From Flavihumibacter rivuli (GTDB taxonomy: Bacteria; Bacteroidota; Bacteroidia; Chitinophagales; Chitinophagaceae): DNA of 64,000 nt. Shown one piece after another: positions 45,352-54,883 of the stretch. Location of the stretch: NCBI RefSeq assembly GCF_018595685.2, contig NZ_CP092334.1:3500001-3564000 (forward strand), read 5' to 3'. The notes under the pieces were generated by a model that was given only the letters and a program-made list of their open reading frames with translations, ran no database searches and was not told the origin of the DNA. How positions within the stretch are numbered: position 1 is the stretch's first letter; each line of letters opens with the position of its first letter. The position numbers were made by a program, and so were the translations under genes.

Positions 45352-45622
45352 GTATTTGGCTTGTCAAAAAATGTTTAAAGGTGTTTTAAATGGAATTCAG
45401 GGGGGTAATATGTATCAAGCAGCAGCCGGGTATTTTCGATTTGTTGGATTTTTGATCCTGAAGTTTTAGAAATTAAAATATAAGTTGTTGGATGATGTTG
45501 GTAATCCTTGATTGTCGGTCTAAGCAGGACATTCAAATAACCACTGCCAGGTAGAATGAGAATGATGCAGAACGGTTTTCACCAGCCATACCTTTGCAAT
45601 TACTTTTGTTATGCGCAGGTAT

Positions 45623-45907
45623 CTATTGGCCTTTAGATGAGAGAATTCTAATAGAAAATACAAATAAGAATATTGACAACGAGAATATAGTCAGCTTTTG
45701 CAACTTATTACATATAGTCTTTAATTTTTTATCTTCTTCTGCTACTTCTTTATTATAGGGAAGAAAGCTTACATGTCCCCACGCACTGCCATATACAATT
45801 GGGTAGCCGTTTCTTCTATCTAAAATAATTTGAATGATGATTTTGGCTATGAAAATTGTTATAAAGGCTAATAAGAAAAAAATATAAAGCCAGTCAAGTA
45901 TTTTCAT
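45623..45907 (-). CDS. Hypothetical small membrane protein (cassette gene)
   Basis: A 94-residue protein with two hydrophobic helices (residues about 5-27 and 72-88) separated by a basic, Tyr/Gly-rich loop. Family not recognised. It is flanked by a matched pair of cores: TGCGCACAAC (45970-45979) before its start and GTTATGCGCA (45608-45617) after its stop, on the plus-strand reading; these are near-perfect complements (one mismatch). The predicted cassette is therefore about 45608-45979. Confidence 0.6.
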   Translation of the reverse strand: MKILDWLYIFFLLAFITIFIAKIIIQIILDRRNGYPIVYGSAWGHVSFLPYNKEVAEEDKKLKTICNKLQKLTIFSLSIFLFVFSIRILSSKGQ

Positions 45908-45969
45908 TTTTTGAGATTAAATCTCCTGCTTGGAGGTTAATAGTTAATCGCAGGTTTTCAATTTACGAT

Positions 45970-46184
45970 TGCGCACAACGTCTAGGGATTTGGTTCGACA
46001 GGACCATTACTAACGTCCCGAAGGGGTCTGCTGATTTGTTATTTGCGAAAGTCTTTGTTTATATTCAAAAGACAAAATGAAACCGGACAATCCTTAGCCT
46101 GTATACATCAATGATTTATCGTTGAAGTTCCAACGACCCGCCCTGGTAAGCCAAATGCTCTTCTTATATGCGGGTTGTTTAGTG
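45970..46184 (-). repeat. attC-like imperfect palindrome
   Basis: Core TGCGCACAAC on the right of the 45907 gene, outer arm GATTTGGTTCGACAGG (about 45988-46003), partner arm CCCTGGTAAGCCAAATGC (46141-46158) and a far core GTTGTTTAG (46174-46182). The arms pair imperfectly; the centre is unpaired or forms minor stems. It separates the 45623-45907 and 46223-46657 genes. Confidence 0.4.
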
Positions 46185-46222
46185 TTTACACAAAAATTCA
46201 AAATACAAACTCAAGATTAATT

Positions 46223-46657
46223 TTACGGATAAACCGAAATGAAAGGTGGTTTAACTTGAATTTTCACTTTTTTATCCTTCGGAATTATATCTCTATGCAA
46301 AAAACAGATAGTTGTAATTAGGAAGTATGAAAGTCCAGTGGAAAATACTAACCCCCAATTTCCACTAACGGTATCCATTCTCGATACACCAGGGCAAAAT
46401 ATGAGATATCTAATTGGTATATTGCCATCATTATTTAGATATCCATTCCTTAGATAGACACTATTGAATAGCTCATTGTTTACTTCATAATTGGCCTCTA
46501 CAAATGATAGGCTCTTTGATTTTCCAACTCCCCTGGAATATTGAACAATTTTACCATTGACCGTACTGCTAAATAGCCAAACAGTTTGATAGAATAGGGC
46601 AAGTGCAATGAAAGCACTAATTAATAGTAAATAAGCCTTGGGTTTTGATAAGACCAT
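46223..46657 (-). CDS. Hypothetical membrane protein (cassette gene)
   Basis: A 144-residue protein with an N-terminal helix (residues 9-30) and a second near residues 108-124. The central part (VEANYEVNNELFNSVYLRNGY, in part YEVNNELFNSVYL) followed by IPIRYLIFCPGVSRMDT resembles DUF3592-like beta domains between two helices. Function unknown. It is in the cassette region, minus strand. Confidence 0.6.
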   Translation of the reverse strand: MVLSKPKAYLLLISAFIALALFYQTVWLFSSTVNGKIVQYSRGVGKSKSLSFVEANYEVNNELFNSVYLRNGYLNNDGNIPIRYLIFCPGVSRMDTVSGNWGLVFSTGLSYFLITTICFLHRDIIPKDKKVKIQVKPPFISVYP

Positions 46658-46714
46658 AAAAGTTTACGCTAATTTATGTTTAGGCATATTTCCACTGGCA
46701 ATCAGGTTTCAAAA

Positions 46715-46928
46715 TGGCATATTACGTTCAGCACTTGTCGGTCGGGAGGACATTCATAGCTGTGTCTGCCTACCATACCACTGCCCGATAGAGATAATTA
46801 GTTTAAGGCTCAGCTGCAAAATTTGAGCGATGAGCGTCCCTTTGAAGCCACCGCTGAATAACCGACTACTGGCCAATATCCTGTTCTGTGTTCCCCCGAC
46901 TGCCGCCAAACCCTTTGTTGGGTGCTGC
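46715..46928 (-). repeat. attC-like palindrome, poorly conserved
   Basis: GTCGGTCGGGAGGACA (about 46737-46752) pairs imperfectly with TGTTCCCCCGACTGCC (about 46889-46904), and GTTGGGTGCTGC (46917-46928) forms the core at the end of the following gene. The second core is degenerate. The 290-bp region 46658-46948 holds no gene. Confidence 0.35.
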
Positions 46929-46948
46929 TTTTCGTCGTAAAGAAAATA

Positions 46949-47461
46949 TCACCTGAATTGTAAATTGTATTTTCCGTTCCAGCTATAAGGGTCTGTCTGT
47001 TCGTTGTCATAATATAATTTGATGGACATTTCATCCTTGTCTATCGAGATGGTTCCTGTCGGCTTGTATCGGCCCTGCAATTCTTTGATTTCATTGCTTT
47101 GAATAACCCCTTTATTTCTTGGTAATAAGAAGGTAAGACTGTCTTCATAAGTCTGTCGAAGGAATGCTGAAATAGGGTCATGAGCCATTAAAACTCTTTT
47201 GCCTTTAACTGTCACTTTAAGCACTCCTTGTTGATTCTCAATATATGCTGTCTTATAATTTTTTGCTGGAGTCGAAAAGAGTATAAAGTATAAAGAAATT
47301 CCTGCAACAAAAAACGAAACAGCAAATACAGCAGTATTATTTACTGTTAAGTTTGGATTTAGGAGGTTGCCTATAATTCCTGCTATGAATTTTATTAAGA
47401 GGTAACAAATCCATGTCCACAAGGAAAGTAAAAGCACTGCAATCATTAGTAGTAATGCCAT
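46949..47461 (-). CDS. Hypothetical membrane protein (cassette gene)
   Basis: A 170-residue protein from the ATG at 47459-47461; a TTG further upstream lies inside the palindrome and is rejected. It has two hydrophobic helices (about 1-30 and 45-70) followed by a beta-rich soluble domain ending WNGKYNLQFR. That domain has LKVTVKGKRVLMAHDPISAF and DKDEMSIKLYYDNEQTDPY. No family recognised. It is preceded by GTATAACACAAC (47479-47490), the cassette start core read from the minus strand. Confidence 0.6.
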   Translation of the reverse strand: MALLLMIAVLLLSLWTWICYLLIKFIAGIIGNLLNPNLTVNNTAVFAVSFFVAGISLYFILFSTPAKNYKTAYIENQQGVLKVTVKGKRVLMAHDPISAFLRQTYEDSLTFLLPRNKGVIQSNEIKELQGRYKPTGTISIDKDEMSIKLYYDNEQTDPYSWNGKYNLQFR

Positions 47462-47478
47462 TGAGAGGGTCGTATTCA

Positions 47479-47682
47479 GTATAACACAACGGACACGGTT
47501 TGGCAATGTGGCGGAGTGTAATGATATTTTTCCATTAGCGCAGCTAAGTCTATAACTGAAATTTTATTGTTTAATCTGTTGTTTGGCGTTATTCGTCTAC
47601 TTAAGCCGAAGCTGAATAGCGAACAAAATGCTGAATATAGGTACGTCGTCCTGCCATATTGCCAAACTGAATGTTGTGTGCA
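47479..47682 (-). repeat. attC-like imperfect palindrome
   Basis: Outer arms GTTTGGCAATGTGGCGGA (about 47498-47515) and TCCTGCCATATTGCCAAAC (47649-47667) are complementary at all but about three positions. Flanking cores are GTATAACACAAC on one side and GTTGTGTGCA (47673-47682) on the other. Total length is about 204 nt. This is one of the clearest sites in the left block. Confidence 0.55.
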
Positions 47683-47687
47683 GTGGG

Positions 47688-48212
47688 TTACTCTAAAGTA
47701 AGCGTAGGCAAAACACCTTTAAAAACTTGGACAGCATTCTTACGAAATTCTAGAAAGTCTTTTCGATTTAGAGTATAGATATGCTTTCTGACTCGATAAC
47801 ATTTCCCATTACTTAGATCCAACTTGATACCGTTGTAGATATTGTGTGCATGTGGACATGACGGAAATGGATCTTGGTCATACTTATGTATTACCCAAAT
47901 GTCCCCTTTAAATTTGACTCTGGCTTTACGATTGATTCTCAAGTCTGATGGTAGTAGGGAAATGTCCGTCTCAATCACGTCGCGTAGGATGGCAAAGTCG
48001 AAATCTTCGAGAATATGTTTCGCATCGTCAAACGAAAGATTTAAATTCCATATGTCGCCCGCCCACTCAAAATTATATTTATGATCCAGCCTCAAATACA
48101 AAGCATCTAAGATTTCAGATTCTTGAACGTTGAAATGCTTTTGAAGTTTATCGAACAATTCTCTCAATTCTTCAATATGCTTAAGTTGAGGATCCACGTT
48201 TTCTTTACTCAT
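47688..48212 (-). CDS. Hypothetical protein (cassette gene)
   Basis: A 174-residue soluble protein. The N-terminal half is helical and acidic. The C-terminal half has VKFKGDIWVIHKYDQDPFPS and CPHAHNIYNGIKLDLSNG, a His/Cys-containing motif followed by YRVRKHIYTL. This second half looks like a small conserved domain, but no name can be given. The gene is bounded by GTTCACAAC (48228-48236) at its start and GTTGTGTGCA at its end, complementary over the inner GTTGTG/CACAAC. Confidence 0.6.
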   Translation of the reverse strand: MSKENVDPQLKHIEELRELFDKLQKHFNVQESEILDALYLRLDHKYNFEWAGDIWNLNLSFDDAKHILEDFDFAILRDVIETDISLLPSDLRINRKARVKFKGDIWVIHKYDQDPFPSCPHAHNIYNGIKLDLSNGKCYRVRKHIYTLNRKDFLEFRKNAVQVFKGVLPTLTLE

Positions 48213-48227
48213 ACAATATGGTTAGTT

Positions 48228-48390
48228 GTTCACAACGGACGGGAATAGTCGGTCAGGCGGATTTAGTATACCATCCGCCTGGTTGCGGCGAATTTCTTTC
48301 CTACCGCAGCACTATTCCACAGCTGATTTATAAATAATGTTGATGGCATGGCCGTCCCGCCCGCTTGTCGCCTATGCCTTTGTTGGCGGC
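48228..48390 (-). repeat. attC-like imperfect palindrome
   Basis: This begins at core GTTCACAAC (48228-48236) with CGGACGGGAATAGTCGGTCA next to it and ends with CGCTTGTCGCCTATGCCTTT and core GTTGGCGGC (48382-48390). The arms pair imperfectly. An internal stem GGCGGAT/ATCCGCC (about 48256-48280) is also present. Confidence 0.45.
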
Positions 48391-48401
48391 TGAAATGTTT
48401 T

Positions 48402-48896
48402 TTACTTTTTGATAAGTAATTTGAGCTGTGAGTTTTGATTAACAAAATCAATGTCAAAGCCATCTGTTATCATTTTCAATCGCCCTTTGAATTGTTTATT
48501 TTCTTTTGTATAAAAATATTTGATTAACCTTTCTTTCGAATTTAAATATATACTGTCACCTACAGACAATCCTGAGGGAACATATTCATAAATTTCAGCG
48601 AAATCATTTTCTAAACTGTATGGGAATAACATACTTCTATCATCGGACGAGTTTTGATTAAAAATAGTCGATTGATTTTCTACGACGCTGAGAGTTATTA
48701 TTCCGAAACGATGGTTATTGGAAACCTTTAAACTTTTAACAATACCGCCAAATTGAACATCATTATTTAAATAAATTTCGTTTTCTTCCTCAACCTTATT
48801 TAGAGTTGAAAAAAAATAATTAAACACAAAAAAAGCAACTGTAATAAATACGGCGAATCGCAACAAGATTCTCAATGGTTTCATTTCTATTTTCAT
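48402..48896 (-). CDS. Hypothetical membrane-anchored protein (cassette gene)
   Basis: A 164-residue protein with a single hydrophobic segment (about residues 9-27) after MKIEMKPLRILL, then a beta-rich polar domain (VQFGGIVKSLKVSNNHRFGI; SGLSVGDSIYLNSKERLIKY). It is probably anchored in the inner membrane with the domain outside. No family recognised. It is followed by core GTTGGCGGC at 48382-48390. Confidence 0.6.
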   Translation of the reverse strand: MKIEMKPLRILLRFAVFITVAFFVFNYFFSTLNKVEEENEIYLNNDVQFGGIVKSLKVSNNHRFGIITLSVVENQSTIFNQNSSDDRSMLFPYSLENDFAEIYEYVPSGLSVGDSIYLNSKERLIKYFYTKENKQFKGRLKMITDGFDIDFVNQNSQLKLLIKK

Positions 48897-49073
48897 ATTT
48901 GAAAATTGCTTGTCGGGTTTTCATAGTATCCGCTTACGTTTTACGTATTGGCGATGGTGGTACATTTAAAAAACGTCAGCCCAATAATTGCACAAATGGT
49001 CAAAAAAAATATAAGTGTTGAGTTTGCAACTGTCAGCCCCACTAGTACCAATACTATGTTGGTGGTAGTGGTT

Positions 49074-49457
49074 TTATTTCTTTGTCTTATATCCATAGTA
49101 TTGATCAAGTCGTTTCATTTGATTTTCGTCCGCTCTGTGGTTTAATAGATCTCTTATGTCAAAATAAATTTTTTTCGATATCCAATTTGTAAACTGTAAA
49201 TATGTTTCGTCTGTGTCAACCAAATGTTCATAAAAACAAACTCCGACTGAGTTCCATAGTTTTTCATCCTTTTGTCGGTGACACCATTCAGCAAATGAGT
49301 AAATTTTAGTCAGCTTATCATTGTCGTTGTCTAAATGTGCTTGGCGTGTTATAGGCAAAAGCTCCATAAAAACAGTATAAGGTGTTAGATCTGAGGCTTG
49401 AAATACTGCTCTTAATTCAGGTGCACATTCTATCGCTTTTTTTCTCCAAACGCTCAT
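49074..49457 (-). CDS. Hypothetical protein (cassette gene)
   Basis: A 127-residue all-helical soluble protein: WRKKAIECAPELRAVFQ at the start, IYSFAEWCHRQKDEKLWNSV in the middle and CFYEHLVDTDETYLQF afterwards. It resembles small helical proteins annotated only as domains of unknown function in Bacteroidota. The preceding 176 bp (48897-49073) hold no clear core pair. Confidence 0.6.
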   Translation of the reverse strand: MSVWRKKAIECAPELRAVFQASDLTPYTVFMELLPITRQAHLDNDNDKLTKIYSFAEWCHRQKDEKLWNSVGVCFYEHLVDTDETYLQFTNWISKKIYFDIRDLLNHRADENQMKRLDQYYGYKTKK

Positions 49458-49824
49458 ACTTGTCTTATCTTGTTTTTCATTTTTAAAATTTTCAATAATT
49501 TCAAACAGAAAAGTACAAAAGTATTGGCATCATAAATAAATACAGATTGTACATGATAAACAAAAGCTGATTTTATATATATAACCCTTCGGAATTATAG
49601 TCCATTGTTAAACGACTATAGAATGTCCAACCAAATATTGTTGTCACAATTGGCAGAAAAGAAGTTAGTATTTTAGGTGTTAAGGTTTTCATTTTTGTGT
49701 GAGGTCTGTCGTACCAATATCATCAACGGTGAGGTATTGGCGAAGGCGAGCGCATTATAAATATGAATTTCGCTTGGGTGTTGGCAGCCCGCTTTTTCTA
49801 ATTCCCATGTTGTATGCAGTACAT

Positions 49825-50217
49825 TCAGCAATGCTCCAGTTTTTGAATTGCAAATGATGCAATTGTCGAAACAGAATAAACAAATATGAGCTTATACATC
49901 TCAGAACCATTAATTAGAAAAAAAGTCACAACAATTCCAATAATTGAAATTGCGCAGCACAATACTCTTACTGCTACCTTGGAATATTCATATTTGGTAA
50001 ATAAGTTAAATGCAAAATATGTCACAGCTAATGTCGGCAATGAAAAATACATCCCAAAAACCACAAATAGAATAAGGAGGAACCAATTGTCACCTTCACG
50101 AAAGAAATTTTTATCCATTATTGTTGCGCCTATCAAAATTACCAACGGTGCAATAAGAAATATATCTAGTACCCATACTCTTAAGGGATATAATTTGTCA
50201 GTATTTGGCTTTCTCAT
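49825..50217 (-). CDS. Hypothetical four-helix membrane protein (cassette gene)
   Basis: A 130-residue protein from the ATG at 50215-50217 (a GTG four codons upstream is the alternative). Four hydrophobic segments cover most of its length, beginning LRVWVLDIFLIAPLVILIGA. Function unknown. GTTGTATGCAG (49809-49819) follows its stop and is a core-like sequence; the corresponding start core is degenerate (CCTAACAC at 50222-50229). Confidence 0.6.
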   Translation of the reverse strand: MRKPNTDKLYPLRVWVLDIFLIAPLVILIGATIMDKNFFREGDNWFLLILFVVFGMYFSLPTLAVTYFAFNLFTKYEYSKVAVRVLCCAISIIGIVVTFFLINGSEMYKLIFVYSVSTIASFAIQKLEHC

Positions 50218-50449
50218 TGGCCCTAACACGCTTACGGTTTAATTTTCCAGCTGTTTTTTATTGCAGTACTATCAAGGACGTTCTGCCTATTGCCTACAAC
50301 GTACCGGGCTTGACTCAGTCCGGGCCCGGCACGAACCAGGCTGGCGAAATTGGCTATTTTTCCTTTTCAGCCAATTTAAGCCAGCCGTTGAATTAAACCA
50401 AACCCAGTGGTCCCGCTTTATGCCAAGCTTCATGTTATTTGCAAGTTTA

Positions 50450-50686
50450 TTACTCAAAAATCTCAATAGGTGTACCAATTAAGACTCTATCATACAGTTG
50501 GCAGACTTCTTCGTTAGTAAGCGCAATACAGCCATTTGTCCAGTCATAAAATCTATGAAAGCGCCCTATAAACGCCTTGCCGTTGGGCAAACCATGAATT
50601 TTAATCTCTCCGCCAGCACTCTTGCCAAGTTGTCGTGCATTATTCAAGTCAGCGGCATTTGGGTAGGAAACTCCAAGATTGTAGAT
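50450..50686 (-). pseudogene. L,D-transpeptidase (YkuD) C-terminal fragment, cut by IS21
   Basis: The readable frame runs from the IS border to the stop at 50450. It encodes the C-terminal half of a YkuD domain: GIYNLGVSYPNAAD, IKIHGLPNG with the active-site-region His, and WTNGCIALTNEEV with the catalytic Cys. The N-terminal part and start codon are missing. The sequence on the far side of the IS element (53332 onward) does not supply them, so the insertion was accompanied by deletion or rearrangement. The remnant would not be expressed as an active cross-linking enzyme. Confidence 0.8.
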
Positions 50687-50907
50687 TCCGGACCAAGCTG
50701 ACCCCCTTCCTGGTGTTTAGTTGATGGGGATTCCGGGGCAAATTGACCCCCTTTTTGGGTCAATTCCGGTTTGCCCGCCCTGTTTACAACATGATTTTTC
50801 CACTGTCATTCCGGCACATGTTGACCCCCCTTTTGCATAGCTGAGCTACTGTTACAAGATCGGTTGTTGGTTGCTGTTGTAGCATTGCCCCCCTAAAATA
50901 GAACGGG

Positions 50908-52455
50908 ATGGCAGCCAATCCGATAAAAATGGACCAGTTAAAACAAGTATTATCCCTTCATCAGCAAGGCAAATCCATCAAGGCGATTGCCCGGCTTACC
51001 GGGATTGCCCGTAATACCATCAGGGGATACCTGCGCCGCGGGCAAGCCAATGAGTGCAATCCCCTGTTGGATAACGATAAAGAACTTGCCGCAGCCCTGT
51101 ATAACCAGGATAGTTCTACCTATAAAAGCAAAGCCTACCAGTGCCTGCTGTTGCATTTTGAAGGCATTGAGCAGGAACTGGCGAGGCCGGGCGTTACCCG
51201 CCTGCTGCTGTGGCGGGAGTATCGCGAACAACACCCGGATGGTTATGAGTACAGCCAGTACTGCTACTACCTGAAGGCATTTTTGCGCAATAAGGATGTC
51301 TCCATGCACCTGGAATACCGGGCGGCCGAACAGATCATGATCGACTTCGCCGGCAAGAAGCAGTATTACATTGATAGCACATCTAAAGAGCGGATCAGCT
51401 GTGAAGTATTTGTAGCTACGCTGCCCTTCAGCGGACTGATCTTCTGTTATGCCGTTCCCAGCCAGAAGACGGCCGATTTTTTGGAGTGCTGCAACCAGAT
51501 GCTGCGGTATTTTGGTGGCAGCCCCCAGACCATTCTCTGTGATAACCTCAGCACTGCTGTTACCCGTTCCGATAAATACGAGCCTGTCTTTACGGATCTC
51601 TGTTACCAACTGAGCGAGCATTATGGCACCACTTTTAGTGCTACGCGACCCTATGAGCCGCGGGACAAGGCCATGGTGGAGAAGGCGGTGCGTATTGTAT
51701 ACCAGAATGTATATGCCCCCTTGCGCAAACATACCTTCCACTCCCTTGCCGAGCTCAATCATCATTTTCTTCAGCAGTTGGAGCGCCTGAACAAACTTCC
51801 TTACAAGGGATCCTCTTTCAGCAGACAGGATCTCTTCCTGGCAGAAGAGCAGCCCCTTCTAAAAACCCTTCCTTCAGCCCCCCTTTGCCTTAAAAAAGGA
51901 ACCGTACTGACCGTACAGCGCAACTACCATATACAACTGCGGGAAGACGGCTTGTACTACAGCGTGCCCTGGCAATATGCAGGCCAGAAGGTCAAGGTCT
52001 GGTATGACCACCGCTCCGTAGAGATCTACCATGACCACCAACGCATTGCCTGGCATCCACGCAGTGTCAACGGCAGGGGATACACCACCCTTGGGGAACA
52101 CATGCCACCCAACCACCAGGCCATGGCAGCCAGGAAGGGCTGGACGCAGGAAGGCTTGCTAAGTAAGGCTTACCGTATAGGCCCCTGTGTGGGCAGTGTG
52201 GCAGAGAAAATACTAGGCAACAGTGTTTACATGGAGCAGAACTACAAGTCCTGTTATGGCATGCTGATGCTGGAAAAACGGTACGGGTCGCAACGCCTGG
52301 AAGCAGCCTGCCAACTGGCACTGACGGGTATGCGCATTAATTACACGATGATCAAGAACATCCTGCATTGCGGTAAGGATAAACAGGTCCGCATACCCAA
52401 TGACACCCCACTGCCATCCCATACCAATATCCGAGGTCCCCAACAATATCAATAA
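50908..52455 (+). CDS. istA: IS21-family transposase IstA
   Basis: A 515-residue transposase. N-terminal HTH (SIKAIARLTGIARNTIRGYL, about 20-39). The DDE catalytic core has D in MIDFAGKK, D in ILCDNLSTAV and E in RDKAMVEKAVRIVY. The C-terminal beta domain holds PWQYAGQKVKVWY. Length is normal and the frame is intact. It starts 24 bp downstream of a run of terminal motif repeats. The partner ATPase gene begins 24 bp after its stop. Confidence 0.95.
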   Translation: MAANPIKMDQLKQVLSLHQQGKSIKAIARLTGIARNTIRGYLRRGQANECNPLLDNDKELAAALYNQDSSTYKSKAYQCLLLHFEGIEQELARPGVTRLLLWREYREQHPDGYEYSQYCYYLKAFLRNKDVSMHLEYRAAEQIMIDFAGKKQYYIDSTSKERISCEVFVATLPFSGLIFCYAVPSQKTADFLECCNQMLRYFGGSPQTILCDNLSTAVTRSDKYEPVFTDLCYQLSEHYGTTFSATRPYEPRDKAMVEKAVRIVYQNVYAPLRKHTFHSLAELNHHFLQQLERLNKLPYKGSSFSRQDLFLAEEQPLLKTLPSAPLCLKKGTVLTVQRNYHIQLREDGLYYSVPWQYAGQKVKVWYDHRSVEIYHDHQRIAWHPRSVNGRGYTTLGEHMPPNHQAMAARKGWTQEGLLSKAYRIGPCVGSVAEKILGNSVYMEQNYKSCYGMLMLEKRYGSQRLEAACQLALTGMRINYTMIKNILHCGKDKQVRIPNDTPLPSHTNIRGPQQYQ

Positions 52456-52479
52456 GCACATTAAAACCTATCATTAGCA

Positions 52480-53205
52480 ATGAACACAACATCCACATTG
52501 GAACAGATGAAAGAGCTCCGTTTAATGGGTATGGCCCAAACTTACCAGCAACAACTGGAGCTGCCCTTGCATCAGCAACTGGAATCACATGAACTGGTGG
52601 CACACCTGCTCCAGCATGAACAGCTCTACCGCCGCCAGGAAAAGACAGCCTACTATCTTAAACTGGCTAAGCTAAGGCTGCAGGCCATACCGGAACAGAT
52701 CAACTGCTCCGCAGCAAGGAACCTGACCAAGCAGCAGCTCACTACACTGCTCGAAGGGCAGTACCTGAAAAACGGGGACAATATCCTGGTAACAGGGGCG
52801 ACAGGCTGTGGAAAATCCTACCTCGCCTGCGCTCTCGGCCACCAGGCATGTTTACAGGGACACAAGACCATTTACCTGAGCATGAATCGTTTTATAGAGA
52901 AAATAACCCTGTCCAAACTGGACGGTACTTACTTGAAACTATTGAACCACCTGGAACGCCAGTCGCTGATCATACTCGATGACTTTGGCTTACAACCCAT
53001 GCAGCAGGACATCAAGCTGGCCCTTTTACAAATCCTGGAAGAACGCCATGGGAGAAGATCCACTATTGTTACCTCACAGCTACCTGTAAGCGCCTGGTAT
53101 GAATACATCAATGAACCTACCGTAGCGGATGCCATAATGGACAGATTGACAGCCAGCGCACATCGCATAGACCTGAAAGGGGAATCACTGAGGAGAAAAA
53201 AATAA
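52480..53205 (+). CDS. istB: IS21-family helper ATPase IstB
   Basis: A 241-residue AAA+ ATPase. Walker A GATGCGKSYLACALG (about 105-119), Walker B LIILDDFGL, arginine-containing RRSTIVTSQLPV, and the C-terminal DRLTASAHRIDLKGESLR found in nearly all IstB proteins. It assembles on target DNA and stimulates IstA. Intact. Confidence 0.95.
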   Translation: MNTTSTLEQMKELRLMGMAQTYQQQLELPLHQQLESHELVAHLLQHEQLYRRQEKTAYYLKLAKLRLQAIPEQINCSAARNLTKQQLTTLLEGQYLKNGDNILVTGATGCGKSYLACALGHQACLQGHKTIYLSMNRFIEKITLSKLDGTYLKLLNHLERQSLIILDDFGLQPMQQDIKLALLQILEERHGRRSTIVTSQLPVSAWYEYINEPTVADAIMDRLTASAHRIDLKGESLRRKK

Positions 53206-53513
53206 CCGGAAAAACTATAGCCTATTTAAATTTGAATAGCAACCCACCGCTCTTTGTCTTACAGTACCTCAGCTAACTATCAAGGGTGGGGTCAGTTTGC
53301 CCCGGAATACGGGGGTCAATATCAGCGGAATTTATAGGAATGGCAAGTCCGGTACATCGGCAAGCCCTCCACGTTAGTGGCAATGCTGAAAAGACATGAA
53401 AGAAGAAAAGCCTAAAATAGAACTATTCTCAAAGTTTCATAAAGTGTTTCAGGACGAGGCGGACTACATTAACACGGAAATCCTGGACTGCATAAAGCCC
53501 TTTTCGTTATATT

Positions 53514-53698
53514 GAACGCTTCAACCGACTTTACCGGGAAGCAATACTGGATGCATTTATCTTCTTTGACCTGGATCAGATCCGGGACTTTACAGGTGAA
53601 TAGGTGGACGAATATAATAATCGAAGACCGCATGTATCCTGGAATAATATTACTCCGGTAGAATGGGGAATAATGACAAAAAATAGGCATTTAATCTG
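53514..53698 (+). pseudogene. IS3-family transposase OrfB remnant
   Basis: The frame reads ERFNRLYREAILDAFIFFDL, then QIRDFTGE, a TAG stop where Trp is expected, VDEYNNRRPHVSW and NNITPVEW. This is the conserved C-terminal end of IS3-family OrfB integrase cores (IERFNRxYRE ... EYNxxRPHxSL). The catalytic Glu region survives, but the first two Asp motifs are missing; the sequence in front of it (53396-53513) is another, shifted frame. A dead relic, different from the intact IS3 at 58205. Confidence 0.75.
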
Positions 53699-53732
53699 CC
53701 AAAATGCTGTCTGATTTATGGGGGGCTTATTT

Positions 53733-53846
53733 TATTGGTACCAAGGCGGGATTTAGAGTCAAGTCCCAGTATTGGGAACTATACTGGACAAGAGGATAAT
53801 TCATCATGCGGGGAAACACATGGATTCCCCCGGCACCTATCCCCCG
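53733..53846. repeat. attC-like site remnant, related to those at 57326 and 62001
   Basis: TATTGGTACCAAGGCGGG (53733-53750) and CCCCCGGCACCTATCCC (53827-53843) are the arms. The middle, with GGGAACTATACTGGACAAG and TAATTCATCATGCGGG, aligns with the corresponding middle of 57326-57466 (CGGAACTATATTTGACAAC; ATAAATCATCAGCCAGGG). No intact gene is attached; 53850-54374 shows no convincing coding sequence. Confidence 0.5.
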
Positions 53847-54432
53847 GCATAAGCCTACTTCATCCCATTACCCTTTTCCATTAAGGTTTCCCCGGGTTGA
53901 GCAAATCCGTAAGTATGGGATCCTGCCAAATGTTAAAAGAGCCAGAACTTGGATTTTTCCACTTGCAATATTGAGGGCCGCTTGTTATTTTAAGTGGGCT
54001 GTTAAACTTATCCTTCTGGGGGTGAGGGGGCGAAGCTTTGGGTAATGGTGGTTAGGGGGAGGTTTTTTTTGAATGTTTTTTATGGACTGTGTATGTATCC
54101 AATTTTTCCCCGCTACAGGCCTAAACCAGGTTATTTGAGGTCTTTTGGTGGTGTTAACATTAGTTTTATGAACCGTGTTTTGCTTCATTAGAAGGCGTGT
54201 ACATTGGGTCGTTAATTGAAAAGAGGGTATTTATCCCTGATCATTCTGCTTAATTAATTTTAAATGATCATTGTGTATTGATGCTAGGTAAATGTGTTTT
54301 GTATAACCATAACAATTTGATTTCCAAGCAATAATTTTAGTCCAAACCCAGCGCTTAATTACATAAATAAACGCGTTGTAGGCAATATTAATACCCTCTG
54401 TTCGGCACCAAGACACTATAAATAAGCAAATA

Positions 54433-54873
54433 ATGACTTTGAAGACGATAGTGATATTAGTTCTTTCATTGTTTCCAATTTATTTATATTTTTTTCGAAC
54501 TCAAGAAATTTGGAAGAAACGTAATTACTCTATGTGGTTGTTTATTCTATTATCACTAACTGGAATTTTATATTATTTTACTGATCAAATTGAAAATAAA
54601 CTCAAATTAGTACTTCTCCTTCCTTCTTTCATTTGGTTAGTATTGGCATATTTATTCGATAAAATATTTTTGTGGAGATATTCTAAAAGTTTCAGGGATG
54701 GTTATATTAATCCAGACTATTTAGTATTTATATACTATGATAAAGTACTTGCTCGAGAAATATATGAGAAGTCATTGATTAGTCATACTCGGACAATTGA
54801 TAAGTTGTTTTCCAATGGCCTATTAATTATGACCTATTTTATCTGGACATTTTTAATTGAATTATTCATTTAA
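54433..54873 (+). CDS. Hypothetical membrane protein (cassette gene)
   Basis: A 146-residue protein with four hydrophobic helices (about 5-20, 34-50, 59-77 and 126-145). Family not recognised. The unit is cleanly delimited: start core GTTGTAGGCA at 54375-54384, 48 bp before the ATG, and TGCCTACAAC at 54884-54893, ten bp after the stop. The two are exact reverse complements. Base composition is much more AT-rich than the chromosomal genes to the left. Confidence 0.65.
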   Translation: MTLKTIVILVLSLFPIYLYFFRTQEIWKKRNYSMWLFILLSLTGILYYFTDQIENKLKLVLLLPSFIWLVLAYLFDKIFLWRYSKSFRDGYINPDYLVFIYYDKVLAREIYEKSLISHTRTIDKLFSNGLLIMTYFIWTFLIELFI

Positions 54874-54883
54874 ATTCAAATAC

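Larger units (their letters stand above)
50685..53331 (+). mobile_element. IS21-family insertion sequence, complete
   Basis: About 2.65 kb with terminal inverted repeats ATTCCGGACCAAGCTGACCCCC (left; 22 bp including gaps, in part ATTCCGGACCAAGCTGACCC) and, inverted at the right end, ATTCCGCTGATATTGACCCC. Internal copies of the same motif (CCGGGGCAAATTGACCCCC; CCGGCACATGTTGACCCCC) lie at the left end, and CAGTTTGCCCCGGAAT at the right, as expected of the multiple transposase-binding sites of IS21. It carries istA and istB. No clear direct target repeat flanks it. Confidence 0.88.

Noticed and set aside
50950..51765. 271-codon minus-strand open frame inside istA
   Set aside because: Antisense to intact istA with the DDE core; no independent support.
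50677..53340. TTGTAG/TTATAG as an IS21 target duplication
   Set aside because: The two flanks agree only partly (five of six) and depend on where the ends are drawn, so they do not count as a direct repeat.
53396..53513. Small coding sequence before the IS3 remnant
   Set aside because: The 39-codon frame has no similarity to a known protein and ends where the remnant of the transposase begins in another frame; treated as decayed DNA.
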